Part shown: piece after piece, positions 1 through 7,875 of the stretch
Position numbering within the stretch: the stretch's first letter is position 1
Layout: each line of letters starts with the position of its first letter
Assembly (NCBI GenBank): GCA_038237625.1
Contig: JBBRYM010000003.1
Span: 62,001-126,000 of the forward strand
Direction: 5' to 3'
DNA length: 64,000 nt
Origin: JAWVFM01 sp038237625
GTDB taxonomy: Bacteria; Actinomycetota; Thermoleophilia; Solirubrobacterales; 70-9
Notes under the pieces: generated by a model
What the model was told of the DNA's origin: nothing
The model's database searches: none
The model's input: only the letters and a program-made list of their open reading frames with translations
Made by a program: the position numbers and the translations under genes

Positions 1-857
1 GGCACATGCCACGACGGGTTGACCTGCTTGTCGTTGATGGTGTAGGTGCCGGCGGGAGTCTCAAGGCCCTGCATGCCGACCGCGATCGGATAGGTCTTCT
101 CCAGCTTCAGGTTCTTCCACAGGCGCAGCTCGAAGTTCGTGCGGTCGATGGTGATGTAGGTGGGGTACTTGGCGGCGAGCTCGTCCGTGCTCACGGCGGG
201 CTTGGTGCGTCTGACCGGAGCCCGGACGACGCGGCGCCCGTCGTTCGCGCCGATCTCGGCGTTCAGCTCGGAGCGGAGCTTGTCCTTGTCGAGGCTGATG
301 CCGTCGTGGCCCGCAACGAGGTTGATCGACGAAGGGCCGGGCTCGACCGAGGCGTCGGTCGCCGCCTGGTCGATCTGCTCCGCGACGACGTCGATGAAGT
401 CGTTGACGCCGCTATGCGAGTAGGTGACCTGGGCCGGGAGGTTGTCGAAGACGTCGTCCCCAGTCGCGTAGCGCCACAGCCGGCTTGGCAGGCTGCCCTG
501 GCGGCTGGCCCTGTGAGCCGCGTCGATCATCGCCTGGAGGTCCGCCTGGACGTTCAGGTGCTTGGGACCGAGGATGTACTTCTTGCCCTCAAGCGTCACC
601 GTCACCGGCGCCTCGAGCGGCTTCACGAGCTCGTTGCGAAGCTTTTGCTTCGCCTCGCTGTCGGTCAGCCCGCCGATGGGCACGCCCTCGACGCGGATCC
701 CGTTGGCGATCTCGTCCGCCTTCGCCTGGTCCCAGGCGTACGCGGCGATCGCCGCCGCGATCAAAAGTGCAAGCGCACTGACCAGCGCGATCTGAACCCG
801 ACGTCCCACGGAGGAAATTGTACGAGCGCCGTCCCCCGGCCCCCCGGGATCGCTCAC
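1..857 (-). CDS. L,D-transpeptidase (YkuD) with PG-binding-like domain, partial
   Basis: Likely cell-wall cross-linking L,D-transpeptidase. The gene runs off the left edge, so the catalytic Cys/His end is not visible. From GTG 857 there is a short Gly/Pro-rich cytoplasmic head, one membrane segment (about residues 22-44, LVSALALLIAAAIAAYAW), then an extracellular region resembling the YoaR/VanW-type putative peptidoglycan-binding domain (EGVPIGGLTDSEAK, LEAPVTVTLEGKK). It ends with the start of a YkuD domain (YPTYITIDRTNFELRLWKN, YPIAVGMQGLETPAGTYTI). It is therefore a signal-anchored outer-face enzyme. The start is uncertain: GTG at 860 and 857 are adjacent and GTG at 809 is also in frame; none has a good Shine-Dalgarno. 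The domain order is the usual one for actinobacterial L,D-transpeptidases; the activity is inferred. Confidence 0.85.
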   Translation of the reverse strand, partial: MSDPGGPGDGARTISSVGRRVQIALVSALALLIAAAIAAYAWDQAKADEIANGIRVEGVPIGGLTDSEAKQKLRNELVKPLEAPVTVTLEGKKYILGPKHLNVQADLQAMIDAAHRASRQGSLPSRLWRYATGDDVFDNLPAQVTYSHSGVNDFIDVVAEQIDQAATDASVEPGPSSINLVAGHDGISLDKDKLRSELNAEIGANDGRRVVRAPVRRTKPAVSTDELAAKYPTYITIDRTNFELRLWKNLKLEKTYPIAVGMQGLETPAGTYTINDKQVNPSWHV

Positions 858-890
858 CACGGTGCAAAGCGGTTTGCGCCGCTGGATGGA

Positions 891-1976
891 CTAGAGGCTA
901 GGTGGCTGGACCTCGGAGGTGGGCTCGCCGCTGGGTTCACGGCGCACGTTGGGGCTCCACCGCAGGAACTCCTCCACCTCGCGGTCATAGTGGAAGGCAT
1001 CGTCGGAGTCCCCAATGACCTTTCGCAGGCGCATGTGCTCAGCGAATCGCAGCACAGCCTCGCGCGACGTGAAGCCGTAGTCGAATCCGGTCGCCTTGTA
1101 AGCGCGATTGTCGAGGCCGCGCCCGAAGCGCAGCAGGTTCCACATCTCATCGGGAACCCGCAGGCCGAGGCGACGAAGTGGCTGCGCCACCAGTCCCGCT
1201 CCGAAGGGCGGCAGGATCGGCAGCGGCAACTTGCCCGCGAGGCTCGCGACCTCGCTCAGGGCGAGCACGCCGTCGGCGGCGACGTTGAAGACGCCCGGGA
1301 CGTCGCTGATGACAGCGTGCTCGAGGGCATGAACCACGTCGTCGGCATGCACGAACTGTGTGCGCGGGTCGAAGCCGAGGACCATCGGCAGGGCCGGCAG
1401 GCTGAGGATGCGCTCGTACGCCGTCTCGACGTCGCGACCCAGGACGTTCGCGCAGCGCAGGATCGTCACGAGCGCCCCCTGGCGGCGAGCTGCGTAGTCG
1501 CGCACCGCGCGCTCCGCCTCGACGATGTCGCGTTCGATGGCGAACCGTGGAGGGTGCTTACGCTCCATGTCCTCGGTGAAGAAAGCCGGATCGTCCTGCT
1601 CGCACCCGTACCAATGGGCCGAGCACTTGAAGACGAAGCGCTTGACGGGCGATTCGGGGCCGTCGCAGGCGGCGAGGATGTTCATCGTGTCGATGACGTT
1701 GTTCTCGTGAGCCTCACGCGGGGAGGCGGCGAAGGAGTTGACGACCAGCCGCGTGTCGACGACGGTGTCGATCTCGGCGGCACGAACGATCCGCGAGAGC
1801 AGCGAATGGTGGTTGGAGACCTTTACGTACTCCGTGCGCTCCAGCTCGCGGGTGGGCTCGCGCTCGTCAACGCCGATGATCGCCTCGGCCTGCTCGAAAC
1901 CCTCGAGCGCCTGGGCCAGGCGGCCGCCCCAATAGCTGGAGACGCCGGTGATCAGGATGCGGCGCCGCTCAGCCAA
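891..1976 (-). CDS. NAD-dependent epimerase/dehydratase-family (extended SDR) protein
   Basis: An SDR with an N-terminal Rossmann fold (RRRILITGVSSYWGGRLA) and later LRCANVLG and a C-terminal substrate region, about 361 residues. Two departures from active enzymes are visible. The nucleotide loop reads TGVSSYWG rather than TGxxGxxG, and the usual catalytic YxxxK site appears as FAIER (F...R), so it may bind a nucleotide without classical catalysis. I chose TTG 1976 because it overlaps the stop of the upstream acyltransferase by 8 bases and puts the first beta strand at the N-terminus; an ATG at 2009 would overlap by 41 bases. It forms an operon with the acyltransferase upstream. Substrate unknown; a membrane-lipid or envelope role is only suggested by the neighbour. 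Confidence 0.82.
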   Translation of the reverse strand: MAERRRILITGVSSYWGGRLAQALEGFEQAEAIIGVDEREPTRELERTEYVKVSNHHSLLSRIVRAAEIDTVVDTRLVVNSFAASPREAHENNVIDTMNILAACDGPESPVKRFVFKCSAHWYGCEQDDPAFFTEDMERKHPPRFAIERDIVEAERAVRDYAARRQGALVTILRCANVLGRDVETAYERILSLPALPMVLGFDPRTQFVHADDVVHALEHAVISDVPGVFNVAADGVLALSEVASLAGKLPLPILPPFGAGLVAQPLRRLGLRVPDEMWNLLRFGRGLDNRAYKATGFDYGFTSREAVLRFAEHMRLRKVIGDSDDAFHYDREVEEFLRWSPNVRREPSGEPTSEVQPPSL

Positions 1977-2862
1977 ACCACACCGACTTTCGCTTGGCCA
2001 CCATCTCATGGAGGTTGTCCTGGATCAGCGAGCGGATTTCCTGCGCAACGCTCTGCACGAGGGCCTTGTCGGCGACGGCCTCCGGGCCGCCGAGATCGGC
2101 CGTGTCGATCGGCTCCAGGAATCTGATCTTGAACTTCGCGGGCAGGTAGCCGAGCATTCCGAGGGGCCCGAACCATGGAAAGGCTGGGGTAATCGGGAAG
2201 TAGAGAAGGCCCGTCACGCGCTTCATGAAGTTCACGTGGGCGAAGATCGGGGCTGCCTCCTCGGCGCCGACGACGCAGACCGGCACGATTTGAGCACGGG
2301 CGCGCATCGCCGCCTCGACGAATCCGCCACGGCCGAAGCGGCGCAGCTGATAGCGCTCGCGGTAGAGCTTCTCGGTGCCCTTGCGGCCTTCGGGGAAGAC
2401 CAGGACGAGCTGGCGCTCGTCATAGAGGAGGCGGTGGACATTGGCCGGATGGGCAGCCACGCAGCCGATCTTAGGCAGGAGCATCGAAAACCCCGGATAG
2501 CCCTTGAAGAAGTGCTCGACCGTGATCTGAAGCGACCGGGGGTTCGGGTGCTCCTCGCGGATCGCCTTGGCGATCATCGCCGCGTCGGGCGGCAGAGCGC
2601 CCGAGTGGTTGGACACCAGCAAGGCGCCGCCGTCGGAGGGGACGTTCTCGATGCCCTCGACCTCCGTGCGAAACCAGCGCTTGTAGAAGAACTCGAGCAG
2701 CGTGGCGTCGAAAACGCCCTCGACGCGCTCCGAGCGGCCCCAGTCGTCGAGGCGGCGATCGGGCTCGATCGCGGGCAGCAGCTCACGCGGGCGCGCGAGC
2801 GCACCTGGGGCCGGCAGGGCGGCGAGGGATGTCCTTTCGGGGGCCACGGGAGAACGGGTCAT
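1969..2862 (-). CDS. PlsC-like 1-acyl-glycerol-3-phosphate acyltransferase family protein
   Basis: Lysophospholipid acyltransferase fold, transferring acyl chains to glycerolipid acceptors at the inner membrane face. Motif I is present as NHSGALPPDA (His and Asp catalytic pair, spaced HxxxxxD rather than the classic Hx4D). Motif III is FPEGRKGT, and a later VPVCVVGAEE segment matches the family's C-terminal strand. The N-terminal 50 residues are Pro/Ala/Arg-rich and poorly conserved. ATG 2862 was chosen; a TTG at 2895 is the other in-frame start. The downstream SDR gene overlaps its 3' end, so the two are probably cotranscribed. A divergent plus-strand gene begins at 2911, leaving under 50 bases for two promoters. 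Confidence 0.85.
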   Translation of the reverse strand: MTRSPVAPERTSLAALPAPGALARPRELLPAIEPDRRLDDWGRSERVEGVFDATLLEFFYKRWFRTEVEGIENVPSDGGALLVSNHSGALPPDAAMIAKAIREEHPNPRSLQITVEHFFKGYPGFSMLLPKIGCVAAHPANVHRLLYDERQLVLVFPEGRKGTEKLYRERYQLRRFGRGGFVEAAMRARAQIVPVCVVGAEEAAPIFAHVNFMKRVTGLLYFPITPAFPWFGPLGMLGYLPAKFKIRFLEPIDTADLGGPEAVADKALVQSVAQEIRSLIQDNLHEMVAKRKSVWFG

Positions 2863-2910
2863 TGAAGCAGGATCGCCTCGGGGGCCTGTGGTCAATATGT
2901 TCCTTTATCC

Positions 2911-3624
2911 ATGCGCACGAAGGACACAGTTCGCAAGGCCATCTGGAAGGCCATGGACCGGGAGGGGGTTTCCCGCTTTCCGGGAGCAGAGGGTCGCATC
3001 CCAAACTTTGCGGGAGCTAAGCTCGCCGCCGAGAGGCTCGCCACGCACCGAACCTGGCGCCGGGCCCAAGTAATCAAGGCGAACCCCGACTCGCCGCAGA
3101 CCCACGTACGCCGGCTGGCTCTCGAAGAGGGTAAGACGATCGTGATGGCGGTTCCGCGCCTGCGCGAGCAAAACCCCTTCCGAGTCCTCGATCCGCGGCG
3201 GCTGAGCGCGGGGAAACGCGGCGAGGCCGCCACGATCAAGGGCGCGCTACGCCACGGCCGGGTGGTCGCCCTCGAGGAGCTGCCCGAGATCGACTTCGTG
3301 CTCTGCGGCTCCGTCGCCGTGAATCTCACCGGCGCGCGGATCGGCAAGGGCGGCGGCTTCTCAGACCTCGAGTACGGCCTCCTGATCGAGGCGGGCAAGA
3401 TCGACGACCACTCGGTGGTGGCGACCACCGTCCATCCCACCCAGATCCTGCGCGAGCACCTGATGATGACCGGGCACGATCTGCCCGTGGACATGATCGC
3501 AACGCCGCGGGCGGTGATCGAGGTCGACCGTCAGTACTCCAGGCCGAGGGGCTTGCTCTGGGATCATCTGCAGCCTCCGCAGATCCACGAGATCCCAATC
3601 CTCGAGCGAATGGGCTACGCATGA
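2911..3624 (+). CDS. 5-formyltetrahydrofolate cyclo-ligase-like protein
   Basis: 237-residue protein of the 5-FCL/MTHFS-like family. The signature phosphate-binding stretch GKGGGFSDLEYGLL is clear near residue 150, and MAVPRLREQNPF, VVATTVHPTQI and DMIATPRAVIEV fit the rest of the fold. The true MTHFS converts 5-formyl-THF to methenyl-THF using ATP; this longer 'like' family may have a related C1 or unknown substrate, so exact activity is not claimed. The start has no Shine-Dalgarno; TATGTT lies about 12 bases before ATG, which would suit a near-leaderless transcript. The stop overlaps the next gene's ATG (ATGA), so the two are translationally coupled. Confidence 0.8.
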   Translation: MRTKDTVRKAIWKAMDREGVSRFPGAEGRIPNFAGAKLAAERLATHRTWRRAQVIKANPDSPQTHVRRLALEEGKTIVMAVPRLREQNPFRVLDPRRLSAGKRGEAATIKGALRHGRVVALEELPEIDFVLCGSVAVNLTGARIGKGGGFSDLEYGLLIEAGKIDDHSVVATTVHPTQILREHLMMTGHDLPVDMIATPRAVIEVDRQYSRPRGLLWDHLQPPQIHEIPILERMGYA

Positions 3625-4682
3625 GCGCCACCGACACAGCAAGCCACGCCGGCGATGACGCCGTCTTCACCCCCTCCGGCCCGGAGCCTGGCCGGGTCCG
3701 GGGCTTCATCGATCGCCTGTGGTGGTTCACCCCCCCGTTCGCGGCCCTCCTCGATCCGACGCCGGCCGATGGCCCGGATCCCTACGGCGACCCCGACCCC
3801 GACTGGCTTCGGATCGACTGGCGCGAGCACCTGCGCACCGTCGACGTTGCGGCATCGACACAGCCGGGATCGGATCCGGCGCGAGTCAACTACGTCGAGA
3901 TGGGGCCGACTGGGAAGGACACCGGGCCGCCCATCGTCCTCGTCCACGGGCTCGCCGGCTGCTGGCAGAACTGGCTGGAGAACATCCCCGAGCTTGCCCG
4001 CCATCACCGGGTGCTCGCTCTCGATCTGCCCGGGTTCGGTCACTCGCCGATGCCGCCGTGGGAGATCTCGGTCGAAAGTCATGGCCGCCTCTTGCACGAC
4101 TTCTGCGAAGCGCTGGGAGTCAGCGACGCCGCGCTCGTGGGGAACTCCATGGGCGGCTTCATCTCCGCTGAAGCCGTGATCCAGGAGCCGGCGCGATTCT
4201 CGAAGCTCGTTCTCGTGTCGGCTGCCGGGATCTCGCACGCCGCCGCTATCAGGGGGCCCGCGATCAGCGCCGCGCGGATGTCCGTGGTCCTGACCCCGTA
4301 CGCACTCGGCTTCCAGGAGCAGGCGCTGAAGCGGACCGGGCTGCGGTTTCAGATGATGCGCCAGGTCTTCTACAACCCGATGAAGCTCCGCTACGAGCTT
4401 CTGTATGAGTTCATCCACTCAGGGCCCGGGACGGATGGCTTTTTGCCGGCAGTCCAGGGAATGACCGGCTACGACTTCCTCGACCGCCTCGAGGAAATCG
4501 AGATCCCGACATGGATCATGTGGGGCCGCAACGACCGTGTGATCCCGCCCGCCGACTCCAAGGGCTACGGCGATCGCCTTCGCAACTCCCATACCTCGAT
4601 CTACGACAAGACCGGCCACTGCGCCATGGCCGAGCGCCCGGTGCGGTTCAACCGGGAGCTCGCTCGGTTCGTCGAGACCTGA
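3621..4682 (+). CDS. alpha/beta hydrolase
   Basis: 353-residue alpha/beta hydrolase. After a 90-residue N-terminal extension containing FIDRLWWFTPPF come the oxyanion-hole strand (PPIVLVHGLAGCWQNW), the nucleophile elbow GNSMGG (Ser, about residue 177), the acid on the strand before MWGRNDRVIPP, and the catalytic His in DKTGHCAMAERP. This is the complete Ser-Asp-His set. It is probably a cytoplasmic esterase, lipase or C-C hydrolase of unknown substrate. Its start overlaps the stop of the cyclo-ligase-like gene by 4 bases. It is convergent with the sulfotransferase gene: the two stops lie 1 base apart, with no room for a terminator. Confidence 0.87.
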   Translation: MSATDTASHAGDDAVFTPSGPEPGRVRGFIDRLWWFTPPFAALLDPTPADGPDPYGDPDPDWLRIDWREHLRTVDVAASTQPGSDPARVNYVEMGPTGKDTGPPIVLVHGLAGCWQNWLENIPELARHHRVLALDLPGFGHSPMPPWEISVESHGRLLHDFCEALGVSDAALVGNSMGGFISAEAVIQEPARFSKLVLVSAAGISHAAAIRGPAISAARMSVVLTPYALGFQEQALKRTGLRFQMMRQVFYNPMKLRYELLYEFIHSGPGTDGFLPAVQGMTGYDFLDRLEEIEIPTWIMWGRNDRVIPPADSKGYGDRLRNSHTSIYDKTGHCAMAERPVRFNRELARFVET

Positions 4683-4683
4683 G

Positions 4684-5310
4684 CTACTCCTCGTCCAGGT
4701 CGGCCCGGAACTGCTCCGTGGTGTTGGTATGGGGGAAGGGCTCGTCCGGAACTGCCATCCCCAGCGCTTCGCAGATTGGCCGCCATCCATCCCCCGGCTG
4801 CCAGTCGATCAGCCGCTTCGCCGGAACAGCCTCGCGGACGGCCGCGTTGTGGCGTTCGTAGCCGGCGATCGCCCCGTCGCGCGCCCGCCAGTCCGGTGTG
4901 AACGTGTTGGGCATCAGGTCCATCATCAGCGCCCTGCGGGCAGCCCAGGCTTCATCCTCGGGCGGGACGTCCTTGGTCAGCGCCTGCAGGATCGTCTGGG
5001 AGTAGCTCTCCCACCATTTTGCTGCAGACGAGCGCGTCGACAGCAGCACCGGCGCGTCCGGATTCGCGTCGGCGAGCTCACGCCAGAAGGCACATGCCGG
5101 CCAGTCCAGACTGGCAGCGAAACCGTCGGGAAAGCCCTCCCAATCCACGTCCTCCCCGCGCGCAGCGGCATGGAGCGTCGGGGTCAGGTCGGGCCGCTCG
5201 AAGAGCTCCGACATGTGAAAGCACCGGCTGCCGAGGAGCTCCTCGAGGGCGAACTTGAGCGACGCCGTCCCCGTACGGCCGAGGCCGGCCCCGACGACCC
5301 GCAGCGCCAC
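4684..5310 (-). CDS. sulfotransferase family protein
   Basis: 208 residues starting GTG-GCG-CTG, two bases after the ilvD stop. The N-terminus VVGAGLGRTGTASLKFALEELLG is the 5'-phosphosulfate-binding P-loop of the Sulfotransfer_4 family, in which GRTGT contacts PAPS. Downstream FHMSELF, FPDGFAASLDWPACAFWREL and DAPVLLSTRSSAAKWWESY match the conserved fold, including the 3'-phosphate-binding Arg/Ser strand (STRSSAAKW). The family transfers sulfuryl groups from PAPS to small or lipid substrates; the acceptor is not predictable. A longer frame upstream (to 5739) exists only because it shadows ilvD on the same strand. Likely cotranscribed with ilvD. Confidence 0.85.
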   Translation of the reverse strand: MALRVVGAGLGRTGTASLKFALEELLGSRCFHMSELFERPDLTPTLHAAARGEDVDWEGFPDGFAASLDWPACAFWRELADANPDAPVLLSTRSSAAKWWESYSQTILQALTKDVPPEDEAWAARRALMMDLMPNTFTPDWRARDGAIAGYERHNAAVREAVPAKRLIDWQPGDGWRPICEALGMAVPDEPFPHTNTTEQFRADLDEE

Positions 5311-5312
5311 CG

Positions 5313-6995
5313 CTACTCGGTGACCGCGCCTCTGGACGCGGAGCCGACCGTCTTTGCGTACTTCGCCATCACGCCGCTGGTGAACAAGGGCTCGGGAGGT
5401 TTGTAGTCCGCGACTCGCTGCTCGATCGCTTCTCCGGATAGCGAGGTCTCGAGGACGCGGCGCTCGATGTCGATCGTCACCTCGTCGCCGTCGCGAAGGG
5501 CCGCGATCGGCCCTCCCTTTGCGGCCTCGGGAGCGACGTGACCGACCATGAGCCCACGGGTTGCGCCCGAGAAGCGGCCATCGGTCAACAGCGCGACCTC
5601 TTGGCCCAGCCCCTCGCCAACGATCGCCGCGGTCACCTGGAGCATCTCCCGCATTCCCGGGCCGCCGGCGGGGCCCTCGTTGCGGATCACGATGACGTCG
5701 CCGGGGTTGATCGCCTGCGATTTGACCGCGGCGAAGCACTCCTCCTCCGACTCGAACACTCGCGCGGGCCCGGTCTGGCCCTGGCGCTCGGTGCCTGCGA
5801 GCTTCACCACGGCGCCCTCCGGCGCCAGGTTGCCACGCAGGATCGCGAGCCCGCCCGAAGCCTTGACCGGCGCCGCGACGGGCAGAACGACCTCCTGGCC
5901 CTCGGCCTCGTGAGCGTCGGCCGCCTCCTCGCCGATGGTGCGCCCGGTGACGGTCATTGCGTCCTCATGGAGGATGCCGGCCTCCGCGAGGCGGCTGAGG
6001 ATGAGGGGAACGCCGCCTGCCCGGTAGAGGTCGGTGGCGACGAAGCGCCCGCCCGGCTTGAGATCCGCCAGTAGGGGCGTGGACTGAGAGATGCGCTCGA
6101 AGTCGTCGATGTCGAGCTCGACGCCCGCCTCGTGGGCGATCGCGAGCAGGTGAAGGACGCCGTTGGTCGAGCCCCCGGAGGCACATACGCAGGCGATCGC
6201 GTTCTCGAGCGACTCGCGGGTAATGATCCGGCTGGGCCGAAGATCCTCCACGAGGACCTTCATCACCAGCTCGCCGATCTTCTCGGCGACCGTGGCCTTC
6301 TCGTCGTCGACGGCCGGCACCATCGCCGAGCCTCCGGGCGAGATCCCGAGAGCCTCGAACGCACAGGCCATGGTGTTGGCCGTGAACTGGCCGCCGCAGG
6401 CGCCGGGGCCGGGACTGGCGACGTCCTCGAGCTCCTTCAGGTCCTCGTCGGAGATTTTGCCGGCAGCGTGGGCGCCGATCGCTTCGAAAAGATCGACGAT
6501 CGTCACGTCCTTGCCGCGAAAGCGGCCCGGGGCGATCGAGCCGCCATAGAGCATGAGGCTGGGGATGTCGAGGCGGGCCAGCGCCATGACGGCGCCCGGG
6601 AGGGTCTTGTCGCAAGCCGAGAGGGCCACGACCGCGTCGAACTGAAAGCCGCGCACCATGAGCTCGATCGAGTCGGCGATGACCTCCCGGCTCACCAGCG
6701 AGGTCTTCATTCCCTGGGTGCCCATCGTGATCCCGTCGGAGATCGCGATGGTGTTGAACTCCATCGGCGTGCCGCCGGCCGCGCGGACGCCCGCCTTGAT
6801 GTGCTCGGCAAGGCCGCGCAGGTGGAAGTTGCAGGAGTTGGCCTCGGCCCAGGTGTTCGCGATGCCGACCGTGGGCTTCGAGAGGGCCTCGTCGTCGAAG
6901 CCGACCCCCTTCATGTAGGCACGGGCGTGGGAACGCTCGGGCCCATCGAAGAGGACAGACGAACGAGGACGCGGAAGGGCCTTTGAGTCAGCCAT
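5313..6995 (-). CDS. ilvD: dihydroxy-acid dehydratase
   Basis: Full-length IlvD (560 residues). It dehydrates 2,3-dihydroxy-3-methylbutanoate or 2,3-dihydroxy-3-methylpentanoate to the 2-oxo acids of valine and isoleucine synthesis. Family markers include GIANTWAEANSCNFHLR, the Fe-S-ligand Cys in ALSACDKTLPGAVMAL, GACGGQFTANTMA with the second ligand Cys, and the C-terminal LTDGRFSGATRG. Three cysteines placed this way imply an iron-sulfur enzyme. ATG 6995 gives the expected N-terminus (about 20 residues before the SHARAYMKGVGF motif). thiD lies 12 bases upstream and the sulfotransferase directly downstream. No branched-chain leader peptide is seen; there is no space for one. Confidence 0.97.
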   Translation of the reverse strand: MADSKALPRPRSSVLFDGPERSHARAYMKGVGFDDEALSKPTVGIANTWAEANSCNFHLRGLAEHIKAGVRAAGGTPMEFNTIAISDGITMGTQGMKTSLVSREVIADSIELMVRGFQFDAVVALSACDKTLPGAVMALARLDIPSLMLYGGSIAPGRFRGKDVTIVDLFEAIGAHAAGKISDEDLKELEDVASPGPGACGGQFTANTMACAFEALGISPGGSAMVPAVDDEKATVAEKIGELVMKVLVEDLRPSRIITRESLENAIACVCASGGSTNGVLHLLAIAHEAGVELDIDDFERISQSTPLLADLKPGGRFVATDLYRAGGVPLILSRLAEAGILHEDAMTVTGRTIGEEAADAHEAEGQEVVLPVAAPVKASGGLAILRGNLAPEGAVVKLAGTERQGQTGPARVFESEEECFAAVKSQAINPGDVIVIRNEGPAGGPGMREMLQVTAAIVGEGLGQEVALLTDGRFSGATRGLMVGHVAPEAAKGGPIAALRDGDEVTIDIERRVLETSLSGEAIEQRVADYKPPEPLFTSGVMAKYAKTVGSASRGAVTE

Positions 6996-7007
6996 GGGCG
7001 CCCGAGT

Positions 7008-7847
7008 CTAGAAGGGCGGCCTGGTGGCCTTCCTATCGAGACGTTCGTCGCGAAGCCGCTGGAGGCCGAAGACGTCCACCGGCCCGGGCCCGTGCCCGAT
7101 TTCGGCGAGGCCGCTGCCCACCGCTGCCGCAGCGATCTCCCGTGCCCAGCGCGCGGCCTCCCCCAGCTCCACCCCGCGCGCCAGGAAGGCGGCCAGCGCT
7201 GCCGAGTGCGTGCAGCCGGAGCCATGAGTCGCGCCGCCGGGGTAGCGCGGCCCCTCGATCCGCGTGACACCGTGGGGCTCGACCAGCACGTCGGCGCCGT
7301 CCTCTGAATGGCCTCCGGTGACGATCACGGCCTGCGGGCCGAGCGCGAGAATCGCGCGCCCCAGGTCTGCCGGCTCAGCCGCCGCGCCGATGCCGGCCAG
7401 CGAGCGGGCCTCGAGGAGATTGGGTGTCGCCACCGTCGCCCGCGGCAGCATGCGATCGATCAGCGCTGCCTTTGCGTTCGGGTCCAGGAGCGAAGCCCCG
7501 CTCTCGGCCACCATGACCGGGTCGACCACCACCGGCACGTCGTCGAGAAGCTCGAGTCCGTCGATGACCGCCTCGATCGTCGCCTCGTCGGCGAGCATCC
7601 CCACCTTCGCCGCGTCGATGCGGATGTCCGAGGTCACGGCATTCACCTGGGCGACGATCATGTCGGGTGGCATGACCATCACGGCCTCCACGCCCGTGGT
7701 GTTCTGCGCGGTGACGGCCGTGATCGCGCTTGTGCCATGGACCCCGCAGCGAGCGAAGGCCTTGAGGTCTGCCTGTATGCCCGCACCGCCGCCGGAGTCG
7801 GACCCGGCGATCGTCAGGGCGGCGTGGACCTTGCGTGTCTCACTCAC
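7008..7847 (-). CDS. thiD: hydroxymethylpyrimidine/phosphomethylpyrimidine kinase
   Basis: 279-residue ThiD, the two-step kinase HMP to HMP-P to HMP-PP in thiamine synthesis. The N-terminus ALTIAGSDSGGGAGIQADLKAF is diagnostic, followed by GTSAITAVTAQNTTGV, VVVDPVMVAESGASLL, TPNLLEARSLAG and the ribokinase-type anion hole and catalytic base GGATHGSGCTHSAALAA (Cys-containing, as in ThiD). GTG 7847 was chosen because it places the first strand correctly; the longer in-frame upstream reading is a shadow of the FAD reductase region. It stands alone among thiamine genes here and is probably cotranscribed with ilvD 12 bases downstream. No TPP riboswitch core was recognised upstream. Confidence 0.95.
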   Translation of the reverse strand: MSETRKVHAALTIAGSDSGGGAGIQADLKAFARCGVHGTSAITAVTAQNTTGVEAVMVMPPDMIVAQVNAVTSDIRIDAAKVGMLADEATIEAVIDGLELLDDVPVVVDPVMVAESGASLLDPNAKAALIDRMLPRATVATPNLLEARSLAGIGAAAEPADLGRAILALGPQAVIVTGGHSEDGADVLVEPHGVTRIEGPRYPGGATHGSGCTHSAALAAFLARGVELGEAARWAREIAAAAVGSGLAEIGHGPGPVDVFGLQRLRDERLDRKATRPPF

Positions 7848-7875
7848 GCTTCCAGCGTATCTCCGACGTGCTGGT

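Noticed and set aside
6..2126. 706-residue plus-strand open frame
   Set aside because: Antisense shadow of the L,D-transpeptidase, SDR and acyltransferase genes; Arg/Leu/Asp-rich composition typical of high-GC shadows and no motif.
5311..5739. N-terminal 143 residues of the longer sulfotransferase frame
   Set aside because: Overlaps ilvD on the same strand in another frame; the P-loop starts exactly at GTG 5310.
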